From Thiomargarita sp. (GTDB taxonomy: Bacteria > Pseudomonadota > Gammaproteobacteria > Beggiatoales > Beggiatoaceae): a stretch of DNA of 53,782 nucleotides. The notes beneath the pieces were generated by a model. That model saw only the letters and a list, made by a program, of their open reading frames with translations. It had not been told where the DNA came from and ran no database searches. Shown here in pieces: positions 8,659 through 18,039 of the stretch. The stretch's first letter is position 1; each line of letters opens with the position of its first letter. The stretch is taken from the NCBI GenBank assembly GCA_020721045.1, contig DYNN01000010.1, forward strand, positions 1 through 53,782, read 5' to 3'. The position numbers and the translations under genes are program-made.

Positions 8659-9594
8659 ATGACTGATTTTATACAATTACCTCCAACCTTATCGTTACCT
8701 GATCTGATCAAAGAATTAGAGGGTGAATTGTGCGTTAATGAACCCATGGCAAAGCACACCACGTGGCGCATTGGGGGCGTGGCAGATTGGTTTTATAAGC
8801 CGGCTCATTTGGAAGATTTGATGGCATTTTTATTGTGTTTACCTGATGATTATCCTCTTTTTTTCTTAGGATTAGGCAGCAATCTCTTAGTGCGTGACGG
8901 CGGCATTCGTGGTATTGTGATTTTAACGAGTGGTTTACTCAATGAAATCAATCAAATCGATGAAAACACATTACGAGTTGAAGCCGGTGTCAGTTGTGCC
9001 AAAATCGCTCGTTTTAGTGTTAAAGCTGGATTAACCGGTGCGGAATTTTTAGCCGGAATTCCGGGCACTTTGGGTGGTGCTTTAGCCATGAATGCTGGTG
9101 CTTTTGGTGGCGAAATATGGAAATTAGTTGGTAAAATCGAAGTCTTTGATCAACATGGACAACATTATTATCGTTCGCCAAATGATTATCAAGTGAGTTA
9201 TCGTTCAGTTAAAATGCCAGAAAATGAATGGTTTGCTGCGGCTAATTTAGTCTTGCAAGCCGACGCTGATGCGGCTACCATGGGACAAGCTAAAATTAAA
9301 GCCCTGTTACAGCGACGCAATGAAACCCAACCCATTGGTTTACCTAGCTGTGGCTCAGTATTTCGCAATCCGCCAGGCGATTATGCCGCTCGTTTGATTG
9401 AGCAAGCGGGTTGGAAAGGGCGTCATGTGGGAGATGCTTATGTTTCCGAAAAGCACGCTAATTTTATTATTAACCAAGATCAGGCAACTGCGGCAGATGT
9501 AGAAAAATTAATTGAGCAAATACAAATAGATATTGAAGAAAAATATGGAATTTCGCTCAAATTAGAAGTTCACATTGTCGGTGAAGCCATTTAA
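8659..9594 (+). CDS. murB: UDP-N-acetylenolpyruvoylglucosamine reductase
   Basis: A 311-residue flavoenzyme of peptidoglycan synthesis that reduces UDP-GlcNAc-enolpyruvate to UDP-MurNAc with NADPH in the cytoplasm. HTTWRIGG near residue 34, the FAD-binding LGLGSNLLVRDGGIRG, GIPGTLGGALAMNAGAFGGE, and the proton-donor serine region SCGSVFRNP are all visible. The ATG lies 3 bases after the glyS stop with no clear ribosome site, so it is probably translated by coupling. murB next to tRNA-synthetase genes is not the usual mur-cluster position. Confidence 0.95.
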   Translation: MTDFIQLPPTLSLPDLIKELEGELCVNEPMAKHTTWRIGGVADWFYKPAHLEDLMAFLLCLPDDYPLFFLGLGSNLLVRDGGIRGIVILTSGLLNEINQIDENTLRVEAGVSCAKIARFSVKAGLTGAEFLAGIPGTLGGALAMNAGAFGGEIWKLVGKIEVFDQHGQHYYRSPNDYQVSYRSVKMPENEWFAAANLVLQADADAATMGQAKIKALLQRRNETQPIGLPSCGSVFRNPPGDYAARLIEQAGWKGRHVGDAYVSEKHANFIINQDQATAADVEKLIEQIQIDIEEKYGISLKLEVHIVGEAI

Positions 9595-9628
9595 AATCAT
9601 TCAACTTACTCATTTTAAAGAAAATAAT

Positions 9629-11029
9629 ATGACAGTTCGTACACGATTTGCACCCAGTCCAACGGGTTATCTCCATATTGGTGGAGTACGTACCGCTTTG
9701 TTTTCATGGATGTATGCGCGAAAATATGGCGGTCAATTTATTTTACGTATTGAAGACACTGATCGCGAACGTTCAACGCAAGCTTCGGTTGATGCAATTT
9801 TAGAAGGCATGGCATGGTTGGATTTACAGCAAGATGAAGGTCCTTTTTTCCAAACTCAACGTTTTGATCGCTACTTTCAAGTAATTGAACAATTATTAGC
9901 TGAGGGCAAAGCTTATCGTTGTTATTGTTCCAAAGAACGTTTAGAAAATTTACGTAATGAACAATTAGAAACTAAGCAGAAACCACGTTATGATGGGCGT
10001 TGTCGCCATTTATCTTCACCACCAACAAATGATGCACCTTTTGTCATTCGCTTTAAAAATCCGCAAATTGGTGAAACTGTGGTAAAAGATTTAATTAAAG
10101 GCACAGTTATATTTAATAATCAGGAACTTGACGATTTAATTATTGCCCGTACTGATGGTACACCCACTTATAACTTTACTGTGGTTGTCGACGATTGGGA
10201 TATGGGCATTACACATGTGATTCGCGGTGATGATCATTTAAATAATACGCCCCGTCAAATTAATATTTTATCGGCATTAGGTGCAAAAATTCCTCAATAT
10301 GCGCATGTACCTATGATTTTAGGTCACGATGGACAACGGTTATCTAAGCGGCATGGGGCTGTCAGTGTATTAAATTATAAAGAAGATGGTTTTTTACCCG
10401 CAGCATTACTAAATTATTTAGTACGTTTGGGATGGTCACACGGTGATCAGGAAATTTTTTCTTTGACAGAAATGACAGAATTATTTGATTTAACTAAAGT
10501 TAATAGTGCGGCTGCTAGTTTTAATCCAGAAAAATTATTGTGGTTAAATCAACAATATATTAAAAATACGCCGCCTGAACAATTGGTGCCGCACTTACAA
10601 TTTCAATGTGATTTATTGGGTATGAATGTGGATTCATCGATTGATTTAGTTGAAATTGTTAAAGCACAAAGTGATCGCGCAAAGACAATGAAAGAAATGG
10701 CAGAAAACAGTCATTTTTTCTTTAGTGAACTGGTTGAATATGATGAAAAAGCGGTGCAGAAAAATCTAAAATCAGAGATTATTGCCCCATTAACAACATT
10801 AAGTGAACAATTAGCAAGTTTAGTTGATTGGCAACCCGCTTCAATTCACGCGGTGATTCATGCTGTAGCTGAACAATATCAATTGAAATTAGGTAAAATT
10901 GCACAACCTTTGCGCGTAGCAATCACTGGCAATACTACGTCGCCTTCAATTGATGTAACCGCATTTTTAATTGGTCAAAACCGCTGCATCGCCCGTATAA
11001 ACAAGGCATTGCAGTTAATATCAACATAA
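9629..11029 (+). CDS. gltX: Glutamyl-tRNA synthetase
   Basis: A 466-residue class I synthetase charging tRNA-Glu. The HIGH motif is in PSPTGYLHIGG just after the N-terminus, the KMSKS equivalent is RLSKRHG, and a C-Y-C ... C-R-H zinc site of the E. coli GluRS type is present near residues 100-127. An open frame extends upstream to a GTG at 9575 inside murB, but homology begins at MTVRTRFAPSPTG, so I take the ATG at 9629. It follows murB by 34 bp and probably shares its message. Confidence 0.95.
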   Translation: MTVRTRFAPSPTGYLHIGGVRTALFSWMYARKYGGQFILRIEDTDRERSTQASVDAILEGMAWLDLQQDEGPFFQTQRFDRYFQVIEQLLAEGKAYRCYCSKERLENLRNEQLETKQKPRYDGRCRHLSSPPTNDAPFVIRFKNPQIGETVVKDLIKGTVIFNNQELDDLIIARTDGTPTYNFTVVVDDWDMGITHVIRGDDHLNNTPRQINILSALGAKIPQYAHVPMILGHDGQRLSKRHGAVSVLNYKEDGFLPAALLNYLVRLGWSHGDQEIFSLTEMTELFDLTKVNSAAASFNPEKLLWLNQQYIKNTPPEQLVPHLQFQCDLLGMNVDSSIDLVEIVKAQSDRAKTMKEMAENSHFFFSELVEYDEKAVQKNLKSEIIAPLTTLSEQLASLVDWQPASIHAVIHAVAEQYQLKLGKIAQPLRVAITGNTTSPSIDVTAFLIGQNRCIARINKALQLIST

Positions 11030-11039
11030 TTTTTTTATC

Positions 11040-11684
11040 ATGACACCCTTAACTCGTTTTATAATCCGTGTGATATTGCTTGCGTTACCGATTTTTGGAT
11101 TATGGTGGATTAGCATACCCGTTATTTTATCAATACTTGCAGTACCCGTGAGTACATTGACTGCACATTGGTTTGAACGGGAACAAGTGACAATAGAAGT
11201 TACAGAAGAACGTTGGTTGGTACATACAAAAATTTTGGAAAAACAGCCAATTGGACAAACATCGCAAGTATTAGTGTTAAAGTTGGAAAAGAAGATGTTT
11301 ATCTCTTTTATTATGGGATTACCATTATTATGGATATTGTTGCTTGCTGCTTCAGGGACGTTAAAGGAAAAGTTGTGGAAATTATTGATAGGTAATATAT
11401 TTCTTAGTATTCCTATCATACTGACACTGCATATTAGGATCGTGTATTTTCTGGGTATTTTGATGTCTGGTGACAATGTGGGACAAATTTTAGTGATGGA
11501 CGGATTGTACCAAACAGTTCAACCTTATTCTGTTGAAATATTAGCGATTTTTAATGGATTTACCAAATTGATGGCTTATGTCAATTTTCTTGTGTTTCCA
11601 GCCGTTATCAGTTACTTCTTACACCGTGAGTTTGTTAGCCATTTATTAAAAAAATTAAATCAATGTCATGAAATTACGTCATAA
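11040..11684 (+). CDS. Multi-pass membrane protein of unknown function
   Basis: A 214-residue protein with four to five hydrophobic segments: about 7-40, 83-102, 112-145 and 165-195. A soluble stretch (45-80, rich in E/K/V) lies between the first and second. I do not recognise it firmly. The N-terminal layout faintly resembles the small membrane proteins found beside exosortase genes, but no exosortase is here. It begins 10 bp after gltX and its last 17 bases overlap the start of the PP2C phosphatase gene, so the two are likely translated together and may work together at the membrane. Confidence 0.6.
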   Translation: MTPLTRFIIRVILLALPIFGLWWISIPVILSILAVPVSTLTAHWFEREQVTIEVTEERWLVHTKILEKQPIGQTSQVLVLKLEKKMFISFIMGLPLLWILLLAASGTLKEKLWKLLIGNIFLSIPIILTLHIRIVYFLGILMSGDNVGQILVMDGLYQTVQPYSVEILAIFNGFTKLMAYVNFLVFPAVISYFLHREFVSHLLKKLNQCHEITS

Positions 11685-13509
11685 AACGGCTTTAATTGTT
11701 ATCATTACAATTACTTGTTTAATCAGCATGATATATGTCATGACTCGTTATATTTTGCTAAATAATATTAAGGAAGCTGAAAAACACCAAATTGAGCAAA
11801 AAGTAGATGGTTTTGTTAGTTTATTCAATAAGGTGCAATACAATTCTAGCACACCTTTTGCAGATTGGGCGCAATGGGATGATCCTTACTATTTTGTACA
11901 AGATCGTAATCAAGCATTTATTGATGAGAATTTAAGTTTGAATACTGTCGCTGTTTTAAAACTAAATATGATGTTATTCATTGATAAAAAAGAGCAATTT
12001 GTTCATGGCATTGGTTTTGACCAAGTTCGTTTGACGCTGGACATGCTACCGCCCGCTATACAACAAGTGATTCAACCAAATAGTCTTTTTTTAAAACATT
12101 CACATATTCGTAGCATTCACATGGGATTGTTATTATTGGAAGATAAGCTATTTTGGATAGTTACTTTGCCTTTACTGAAAAATGAAGCAAAAGGTGAAAT
12201 GATGGGAAATTTAGTTGTTGGACGTTATTTGGAAGACGATTTTTGGCAAGATTTGGTACAAGTCACGCATTTAAAACTGGAATTACACCGCTTAGATGAA
12301 TTAAATTTACCCACTGACTTTCAAATGGCACTGACGCAAATTTCTACAGATAACAAGATTATATCTATTCCACAAAATGATGAAATTATCGGGGGTTACG
12401 CAATAATAAATGATATTTATGACCATCCTGCGTTAATTTTACGTTTAGACGCACCTAGAATCATTTTTAAACATGGACAACAAAGTATTCGATATTTAAT
12501 TATTTCACTCGTGGTTGCTGGTTTATTATTTGTATTTATCGTATTGTTATTAATGGAAAAATTGATTGTATCACGCCTTGCTAACCTCAGCGCTGATGTT
12601 GAAAAAGTGGGTGTGAGTGGCGATTTATCCTTACGTGTGGCTATAGTTGGAAAAGATGAATTGTTAATTTTAGCCAATAATATCAATAAGATGTTATCTA
12701 AATTGAAACATTCACAAGATGAAATCGCTATTTTGAATCAAAAGTTACAAGTGGAAAATCTACGCATGGGGGCGGAATTAGAAATTAGCCGTCAATTGCA
12801 ACAAATGGTACTGCCTACACAGGAAGAATTAAGTAAAATTAAAGAGTTAGATATTGCTGCTTTCATGGTTGCAGCTGATGAAGTGGGCGGTGATTATTAC
12901 GATATTTTACAGCATGAAGGTTTGATTAAAATTGGCATTGGTGATGTGACTGGACATGGGCTTGCTAGCGGCGTTTTGATGTTGATGGTGCAAATGGCAG
13001 TACGGACTTTATTAATTAATGGTGTGACAGATCCAAAAATCTTTCTAGATGTGTTAAATCGTGCCATGTATAGTAATGTGCAACGGATGAATTCTGATAA
13101 AAATTTGACTTTGTTGCTTATTGATTATAACCAAGGCGTGTTACATCTCAGTGGACAGCATGAGGAAATTTTGTTGGTACGTCAAACAACGGGATTTGTA
13201 GAACGCATTGATACTTTCGATTTAGGTTTTATCGTGGGTTTAGAAGAAGATATCAGCGGTTTTATTACTAATATGGAAATTACTTTGCAGCTAGGTGATG
13301 GGATCGTTTTATACACAGACGGTATTACTGAAGCGATGGATATGGATAAAAATCAATATGGTATAGAACGTTTATGTGAAGTGATCAGTCGGTCTTGGCA
13401 TCAACCTGCAATTGCAATTCAACATGCAGTTATTGATGATGTGCATCGGTTTATCGGTCAACAGAAGGTGTTTGATGATATTACGTTGTTGGTGTTGAAA
13501 CAGCGTTAA
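11668..13509 (+). CDS. CHASE4-HAMP-PP2C (SpoIIE-type) membrane phosphatase
   Basis: A 613-residue transmembrane phosphatase. The N-terminus is a membrane segment (8-28) followed by a periplasmic CHASE4-like sensor with the signature FADWAQWDDPYYF (64-76). A second membrane segment lies near 275-296, then a HAMP linker (297-352), a short coiled coil, and a SpoIIE/RsbU-type PP2C domain from about 371 to the end. Metal-binding acidic residues are visible in ADEVGGDYYD, IGIGDVTGHG and LYTDGITEAMD. Such proteins sense an outside signal and dephosphorylate a STAS-domain anti-sigma-factor antagonist. No RsbW-like kinase lies beside it; the only STAS protein in the window is at 32160-32522. It overlaps the upstream membrane protein by 17 bases. 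Confidence 0.88.
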   Translation: MKLRHKTALIVIITITCLISMIYVMTRYILLNNIKEAEKHQIEQKVDGFVSLFNKVQYNSSTPFADWAQWDDPYYFVQDRNQAFIDENLSLNTVAVLKLNMMLFIDKKEQFVHGIGFDQVRLTLDMLPPAIQQVIQPNSLFLKHSHIRSIHMGLLLLEDKLFWIVTLPLLKNEAKGEMMGNLVVGRYLEDDFWQDLVQVTHLKLELHRLDELNLPTDFQMALTQISTDNKIISIPQNDEIIGGYAIINDIYDHPALILRLDAPRIIFKHGQQSIRYLIISLVVAGLLFVFIVLLLMEKLIVSRLANLSADVEKVGVSGDLSLRVAIVGKDELLILANNINKMLSKLKHSQDEIAILNQKLQVENLRMGAELEISRQLQQMVLPTQEELSKIKELDIAAFMVAADEVGGDYYDILQHEGLIKIGIGDVTGHGLASGVLMLMVQMAVRTLLINGVTDPKIFLDVLNRAMYSNVQRMNSDKNLTLLLIDYNQGVLHLSGQHEEILLVRQTTGFVERIDTFDLGFIVGLEEDISGFITNMEITLQLGDGIVLYTDGITEAMDMDKNQYGIERLCEVISRSWHQPAIAIQHAVIDDVHRFIGQQKVFDDITLLVLKQR

Positions 13510-13837
13510 GGCATAAAAAGTGGGCAAAAAAAACCAATCATAATAGACCAATTGCTTGATCCATATGATTGGAACGCACACTTTTACACGATTAATAAAG
13601 CCGAGAAAATAATCTCGCCAATAACTTTCCAAATTAGCGCGAAGTATTGTTTAAATTGCAGTTATTGCAACAAAAACAAACAATCTCTCTCTAATCAGTC
13701 GTTCAGAAAACGTGTTTCTATCGACTGGTAGTGATTATACTAGAGAAAATTTTGAGATGCAAGCGAAAATTTCTTAAATTTTAGAAAATAATTTTAAATA
13801 GCGGCATCTTATTGTTTCAAATATATTTTTAAATATA
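13510..13837. other. Intergenic gap with a weak inverted repeat
   Basis: A 328-bp AT-rich gap between the convergent PP2C and ribbon-helix-helix genes. A 9-bp inverted repeat, CCAATCATA (13534-13542) and TATGATTGG (13564-13572), follows the phosphatase stop but has a 21-base loop and no T-run, so it is only a weak terminator candidate. No toxin-like reading frame follows the small minus-strand gene, and no RNA gene is seen. Confidence 0.4.
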
Positions 13838-14035
13838 TTAATCGACATCATCTGGAATGTCGGTGTCAAAAACTTCCAGTTCATCTAAACCAAATATTAA
13901 TAAATCAGCCAATAGTGCGTCACGTCCGCTGACTTCATTTGTATTAACACTGACATAATCATTGCCGCGTTGAATTGCCAATTTTTCAAAACGTTCTATA
14001 ACATCATCAGGAAGTGTAATTGAGAGTGTTTTCAT
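13838..14035 (-). CDS. Small ribbon-helix-helix (CopG-like) protein
   Basis: A 65-residue acidic protein whose N-terminus (KTLSITLPDDVIERFEKLAIQRG) has the strand-helix pattern of ribbon-helix-helix DNA-binding proteins, which work as dimers and usually repress their own promoter. The C-terminal part ends in a very acidic tail (DTDIPDDVD), a layout often seen in antitoxins, where the tail contacts a toxin. No toxin frame lies on either side, so it is either a solitary regulator or the survivor of a broken pair. A TTTGCGAACTTT site lies 15 bases upstream of the start. Confidence 0.6.
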   Translation of the reverse strand: MKTLSITLPDDVIERFEKLAIQRGNDYVSVNTNEVSGRDALLADLLIFGLDELEVFDTDIPDDVD

Positions 14036-14050
14036 AGGGATAGTGTACAG

Positions 14051-14062
14051 TTTGCGAACTTT
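14051..14062. promoter_or_regulatory. Putative operator, copy 1 (TTTGCGAACTTT)
   Basis: Twelve bases that recur with one change at 14182-14193. This copy includes the short palindrome AGTT-TGCG-AACT and lies 15 bases upstream of the ribbon-helix-helix start codon, a position suited to autorepression. Binding is inferred, not shown. Confidence 0.35.
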
Positions 14063-14181
14063 ATCAGTATAATTGATAGTGTTGCTTCTGTCTCCTTAAT
14101 ATAAAAATAGATTAAACCAATGTTAGAATTATACTCAATTATTACCATTTTGCCATATAGTTGTATTAGTGCACACTGTCA

Positions 14182-14193
14182 TTTGCAAACTTT
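14182..14193. promoter_or_regulatory. Putative operator, copy 2 (TTTGCAAACTTT)
   Basis: Direct repeat of the 14051 site with 11 of 12 bases identical, 131 bp away and 61 bp before the first base of the hslV leader GTG. Both copies are preceded by an AGTGyACA-like stretch. If the small DNA-binding protein uses them, it could affect hslVU as well as itself. Confidence 0.3.
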
Positions 14194-14253
14194 CCACTAT
14201 TCATCAAATAAATCGTGTAAAATTCATTCAAATATATCACTGTGAGGTTTAGC

Positions 14254-14805
14254 GTGGAACAATTTGAAGGTACGACTATTTTATCTGTCCGTCGTTATGG
14301 GCAAGTTGCCATTGGTGGTGATGGACAGGTTTCTTTGGGAAATACGATTATGAAGGGAAATGCACGTAAAGTACGCCGTTTTTATCATAATAAGATGTTA
14401 GCCGGTTTTGCGGGTGGAACGGCAGATGCCTTTACTTTGTTTGAGAGATTTGAAAGCAAGTTAGAGAAACATCAGGGTAATTTGACTCGAGCTGCGGTAG
14501 AATTAGCTAAAGATTGGCGAACTGATCGTATGTTACGCCGTTTAGAAGCTTTATTGGCGGTCGCTGATGAAAATACTTCCTTTATTATTTCCGGTAATGG
14601 CGATGTGATTGAGCCAGAAGATAGCCTAATGGCGATTGGTTCTGGTGGTTCTTTTGCCCAAGCAGCTGCCCGTGCTTTGCTTGATAATACTGAATTGAGT
14701 GCAGTTGAAGTGGTTGAAAAAGCATTGCATATTGCAGCAAGTATTTGTATTTACACTAATCATAACTTGACTATTGAAAGCTTAGGCGTTGAGCAAAAAG
14801 CTTAA
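14254..14805 (+). CDS. hslV: ATP-dependent protease HslV peptidase subunit
   Basis: A 183-residue proteasome-like threonine peptidase that forms the double-ring core of HslVU (ClpQY) in the cytoplasm. The catalytic threonine is Thr7 in [13 protein letters not shown], so six residues must be clipped to expose it. The frame opens at a GTG at 14242, but the ribosome site GAGG (14244-14247) lies inside that extension and sits 6 bases before the GTG at 14254, which I take as the start. [30 protein letters not shown] and [17 protein letters not shown] match HslV throughout. hslU follows 20 bp later. Confidence 0.95.
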   Translation: MEQFEGTTILSVRRYGQVAIGGDGQVSLGNTIMKGNARKVRRFYHNKMLAGFAGGTADAFTLFERFESKLEKHQGNLTRAAVELAKDWRTDRMLRRLEALLAVADENTSFIISGNGDVIEPEDSLMAIGSGGSFAQAAARALLDNTELSAVEVVEKALHIAASICIYTNHNLTIESLGVEQKA

Positions 14806-14825
14806 GGTAAAAAATTAAATAACTT

Positions 14826-16160
14826 ATGACTGAAATGACACCAAAACAAATTGTCAATGAACTAGACAAGCATATTATTGGTCAAAATGCAGCTAAACGA
14901 TCTGTTGCAATTGCGTTACGTAATCGTTGGCGACGAATGCAGATTGAACCTGTGTTACGTAGCGAAATTACGCCCAAGAATATTTTAATGATCGGACCCA
15001 CAGGGGTAGGTAAGACTGAGATCGCACGTCGTTTGGCAAAATTAGCTAACGCACCGTTTATCAAAATCGAAGCCACTAAATTTACTGAAGTCGGTTATGT
15101 TGGACGTGATGTTGAATCGATTATTCGTGATTTAGTCGATATTTCCATTAAAATGACGCGTGAAGAAGCGATGAATCGGGTACAAAATGAGGCGATGGAT
15201 GCTGCTGAAGAACGCATTTTGGACGCATTATTACCGCCCCCTCGTCATGTAAAACGCGATGAAACCATTGTGACCGATGAAGCTTCAACTACCCGGCAAC
15301 GATTTCGTAAAATGTTGCGTGAAGGTAAATTAGATGATCGTGAAATTGAAATTGAAGTCAGTGAAACTCGTATTGGCGTGGAAATTATGGCACCGCCTGG
15401 TATGGAGGAGATGACCAGTCAATTACAAAATATGTTTCAACACCTTGCAGGCGATCGTACTAAAAGTCGTAAATTATATATCAAAGATGCATTTAAAATT
15501 TTAAGAGATGAAGAAGCTGCAAAATTAATCAATGACGAAGATTTAAAATCCAAATCAATTGAACGTGTTGAACAACATGGCATTGTGTTTTTAGATGAAA
15601 TTGATAAAGTTACTAAACGTGGTGAAAGTAGCGGACCCGATGTATCACGAGAAGGTGTACAACGTGATTTATTGCCCTTAGTCGAAGGTAGCACGGTTAG
15701 CACCAAACATGGTATGGTTAAAACCGATCATATTTTGTTTATTGCTTCTGGTGCATTTCATCTGTCAAAACCTTCTGATTTAATTCCGGAATTACAAGGA
15801 CGCTTGCCGATTCGTGTGGAATTAAACGCGCTGACTGTCAGTGATTTTGTACGTATTTTAACTGAACCCGATGCATCTTTAACTGAGCAATACATTGCAT
15901 TAATGGCGACAGAAGGTGTTAATATTAGTTTTACAACCAATGGTATTACCTGTATTGCGGAGATGGCATGGCAAGTTAATGAACGAACTGAAAATATTGG
16001 TGCAAGACGTTTACATACGGTGCTGGAATGTCTTTTAGAAACAATTTCTTTTGAAGCTTCTGAAAGATGTGGTGAAACAACTGTGATTGATGAAGAATAC
16101 GTGAATAAACACTTACGCGATCTTGTAAATAATGAAGATTTAAGCCAATATATTCTTTAA
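14826..16160 (+). CDS. hslU: ATP-dependent protease ATPase subunit HslU
   Basis: A 444-residue AAA+ unfoldase (E. coli 443) that recognises, unfolds and feeds substrates to HslV. It begins with [17 protein letters not shown], has Walker [10 protein letters not shown] near residue 58, the pore loop GYVGRD near 90, an inserted I domain from about 110 to 240, Walker B VFLDEIDK near 256, and sensor-2 [13 protein letters not shown] near 390. It is co-transcribed with hslV and ends before a strong hairpin. Confidence 0.97.
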   Translation: MTEMTPKQIVNELDKHIIGQNAAKRSVAIALRNRWRRMQIEPVLRSEITPKNILMIGPTGVGKTEIARRLAKLANAPFIKIEATKFTEVGYVGRDVESIIRDLVDISIKMTREEAMNRVQNEAMDAAEERILDALLPPPRHVKRDETIVTDEASTTRQRFRKMLREGKLDDREIEIEVSETRIGVEIMAPPGMEEMTSQLQNMFQHLAGDRTKSRKLYIKDAFKILRDEEAAKLINDEDLKSKSIERVEQHGIVFLDEIDKVTKRGESSGPDVSREGVQRDLLPLVEGSTVSTKHGMVKTDHILFIASGAFHLSKPSDLIPELQGRLPIRVELNALTVSDFVRILTEPDASLTEQYIALMATEGVNISFTTNGITCIAEMAWQVNERTENIGARRLHTVLECLLETISFEASERCGETTVIDEEYVNKHLRDLVNNEDLSQYIL

Positions 16161-16167
16161 ATTGCAA

Positions 16168-16208
16168 TGCATTAGACTATTATTGACCGAATAATATGTT
16201 CTAATGCA
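16168..16208 (+). terminator. Hairpin after hslVU
   Basis: Outer arms TGCATTAGA (16168-16176) and TCTAATGCA (16200-16208) pair exactly, and inner arms TATTATT (16178-16184) and AATAATA (16190-16196) continue the stem around GACCG. ACGCATTTTT follows. It lies 8 bases after the hslU stop. A Rho-independent terminator or a 3' stabilising stem is likely. Confidence 0.65.
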
Positions 16209-16248
16209 CGCATTTTTCATAATACACTATTAATAAATAGGAATTATC

Positions 16249-16701
16249 GTGGAATCAACTCACTTTCTTATATCCCCTGTAGTATTAGCTATTATTGTAT
16301 TTTTAGGCATTTACTTGTTGTTCTTTCTCATTCGCGTCCTTGCAGACATGGCAATTTTTGGGATTGTATTAGGCTGCGCTGTCGCTGTTTATAGCATTCA
16401 AGGGTTTGAACTTTATGATGATTTTAGAAATTTTTTTGTCACCGATTTAAAAATAACAGCCAAATTGGGTTTAATCATTTCAGAACAGCCCGATGCAATA
16501 AGTTTAATTACCATGGCAGCAATAATTGGTTTAGTAGGTTTAGCAATTTGCTTACCTTTTCTACCTTTTTCAGAAACTTATCGCAAAATTTTAGGTGTAG
16601 AACGGTTATCTCGAGTTGAACAAGCCAAAATTCAAGCATGGATACGCAATGAAATTGAACTGGATCGTATAAAACATCAACGTGATGATGACAACGATTA
16701 A
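16249..16701 (+). CDS. Small membrane protein of unknown function
   Basis: A 150-residue protein I do not recognise. Hydrophobic segments lie at about 9-28, 31-50 and 83-104, so it is a three-pass inner-membrane protein, followed by a charged cytoplasmic tail (RKILGVERLSRVEQAKIQAWIRNEIELDRIKHQRDDDND). The start is GTG at 16249 with AGGA upstream. It abuts hisB: the hisB ribosome site begins 3 bases after its stop, so the genes are probably read together, although nothing in the protein suggests histidine synthesis. Confidence 0.65.
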   Translation: MESTHFLISPVVLAIIVFLGIYLLFFLIRVLADMAIFGIVLGCAVAVYSIQGFELYDDFRNFFVTDLKITAKLGLIISEQPDAISLITMAAIIGLVGLAICLPFLPFSETYRKILGVERLSRVEQAKIQAWIRNEIELDRIKHQRDDDND

Positions 16702-16713
16702 TTGGAGAGAATG

Positions 16714-17307
16714 ATGATTGAACGCACTGCTTGTGTTAATCGCAGTACTTTAGAAACTCAAATTACGGTGACCATCAACTTGGAGGGTACGGGTTGTAGC
16801 CAATTTGACACGGGGATTCCTTTTTTAGAACACATGTTAGAACAAATTACCCGACATGGTCTCATTGATCTCACGATTCAAGCTCAAGGCGATTTACACA
16901 TTGATGCTCATCATACGGTTGAAGACATTGGTATTACATTAGGACAAGCATTTGCGCAAGCATTGAATGATAAAAAAGGTATTCAACGTTACGGATATGC
17001 CTATGTGCCTTTAGATGAAGCACTTTCGCGTGTTGTTTTAGATTGTTCAGGTCGATCGGGTTTAGTTTATCAAGTTACTTTCCCACGTGCGCATATTGGC
17101 GAATTTGACGTAGATTTATTTTATGAATTCTTCCAAGCTTTTGTTAATCATGCACAAATAACTTTACATATTGAAAATTTATACGGCAGAAATGCCCACC
17201 ATATCAGTGAAACTATTTTTAAAGCATTTGGGCGTGCGCTACGCATGGCGATTACACCAGACCCACGTATGCAAAACATCTTACCGTCTACCAAAGGGAG
17301 TTTGTAG
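16714..17307 (+). CDS. hisB: Imidazoleglycerol-phosphate dehydratase
   Basis: A 197-residue monofunctional IGPD that dehydrates imidazole-glycerol phosphate in histidine synthesis. The metal-binding motifs [10 protein letters not shown] and NAHHISE, and [11 protein letters not shown], are present. Unlike E. coli HisB it has no N-terminal histidinol phosphatase. The frame opens at a TTG at 16702, but GGAG (16704-16707) lies 6 bases before the second of two tandem ATGs, so I start at 16714; this gives the usual family length. Confidence 0.95.
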   Translation: MIERTACVNRSTLETQITVTINLEGTGCSQFDTGIPFLEHMLEQITRHGLIDLTIQAQGDLHIDAHHTVEDIGITLGQAFAQALNDKKGIQRYGYAYVPLDEALSRVVLDCSGRSGLVYQVTFPRAHIGEFDVDLFYEFFQAFVNHAQITLHIENLYGRNAHHISETIFKAFGRALRMAITPDPRMQNILPSTKGSL

Positions 17308-17309
17308 TC

Positions 17310-17945
17310 ATGAAAACGGTTGCCATTATTGACTATGGCATGAGTAATTTACGTTCTGTGAGTAAAGCTTTAGAACACGTTGCGGATTCACAATGGCAAG
17401 TGATTGTAAGCGATCAAGCGGATACTATTTTAAAAGCTGATAAAGTGGTATTTCCAGGGCAAGGTGCTATTGGGAATTGCATGAATTTATTAAATAAAAT
17501 GGAACTTACCGCGGTTATTCAACAAACTTTAATGAATAAACCATTTCTAGGCATCTGTTTAGGTTTGCAAACATTAATGACATTGAGTGAAGAAAGTGGT
17601 GGCACGCAAGGATTTGGTTTTATCAGCGGTAAAGTGCGTCGTTTTTTAACGCCTTTGCTGAATGCGCGTGGAGAAACCTTAAAAATTCCGCATATGGGCT
17701 GGAATCAAGTCCACCAAACTGTGGATCATCCCTTGTGGCAAGGTATTCCTGAAAACAGCCGATTTTACTTTGTACACAGTTATTACGTTGATCCAGAAGA
17801 AAAAAGTGTGATTGCAGGTACAACAGAATATGGTACTGCTTTTACTTCAGTGATTGCTAAAGGTAATGTTTTTGCCATCCAATTTCATCCCGAAAAAAGT
17901 CAACACGCTGGTTTAACTCTGTTGAAAAATTTCTTAGCGTGGTAG
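17310..17945 (+). CDS. hisH: Imidazole glycerol phosphate synthase glutaminase subunit
   Basis: A 211-residue class I glutamine amidotransferase that supplies ammonia to HisF in histidine synthesis. The nucleophile is Cys83 in GICLGLQTLM, and the His-Glu pair lies in AIQFHPEKS near the C-terminus. HMGWNQV and FYFVHSYYVDPE are also typical HisH. It follows hisB by 2 bp. The expected partners hisA and hisF do not follow; mreB comes next after a 279-bp gap. Confidence 0.95.
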   Translation: MKTVAIIDYGMSNLRSVSKALEHVADSQWQVIVSDQADTILKADKVVFPGQGAIGNCMNLLNKMELTAVIQQTLMNKPFLGICLGLQTLMTLSEESGGTQGFGFISGKVRRFLTPLLNARGETLKIPHMGWNQVHQTVDHPLWQGIPENSRFYFVHSYYVDPEEKSVIAGTTEYGTAFTSVIAKGNVFAIQFHPEKSQHAGLTLLKNFLAW

Positions 17946-18039
17946 TTTTTAATACATGCCGATTTAACACTATTTAGTCTGCTTTTGATGGGCTTCAGAA
18001 ATGATTGAAGGAAATGCTGCTGTGTAACTTTAGTAATTA

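Noticed and set aside
11040-11684. Calling the membrane protein an exosortase-associated protein
   Set aside because: The resemblance is only in length and hydrophobic layout; no exosortase or sorting-signal protein was seen.
13372-13632. 86-codon minus-strand frame across the end of the PP2C gene
   Set aside because: Half of it is antisense to the PP2C domain, and the rest has no recognisable motif or ribosome site.
14218-14223. TAAAAT as a -10 box for hslV or a heat-shock promoter
   Set aside because: No matching -35 is present for sigma-70, and no sigma-32 consensus (CTTGAA / CCCCAT) is seen.
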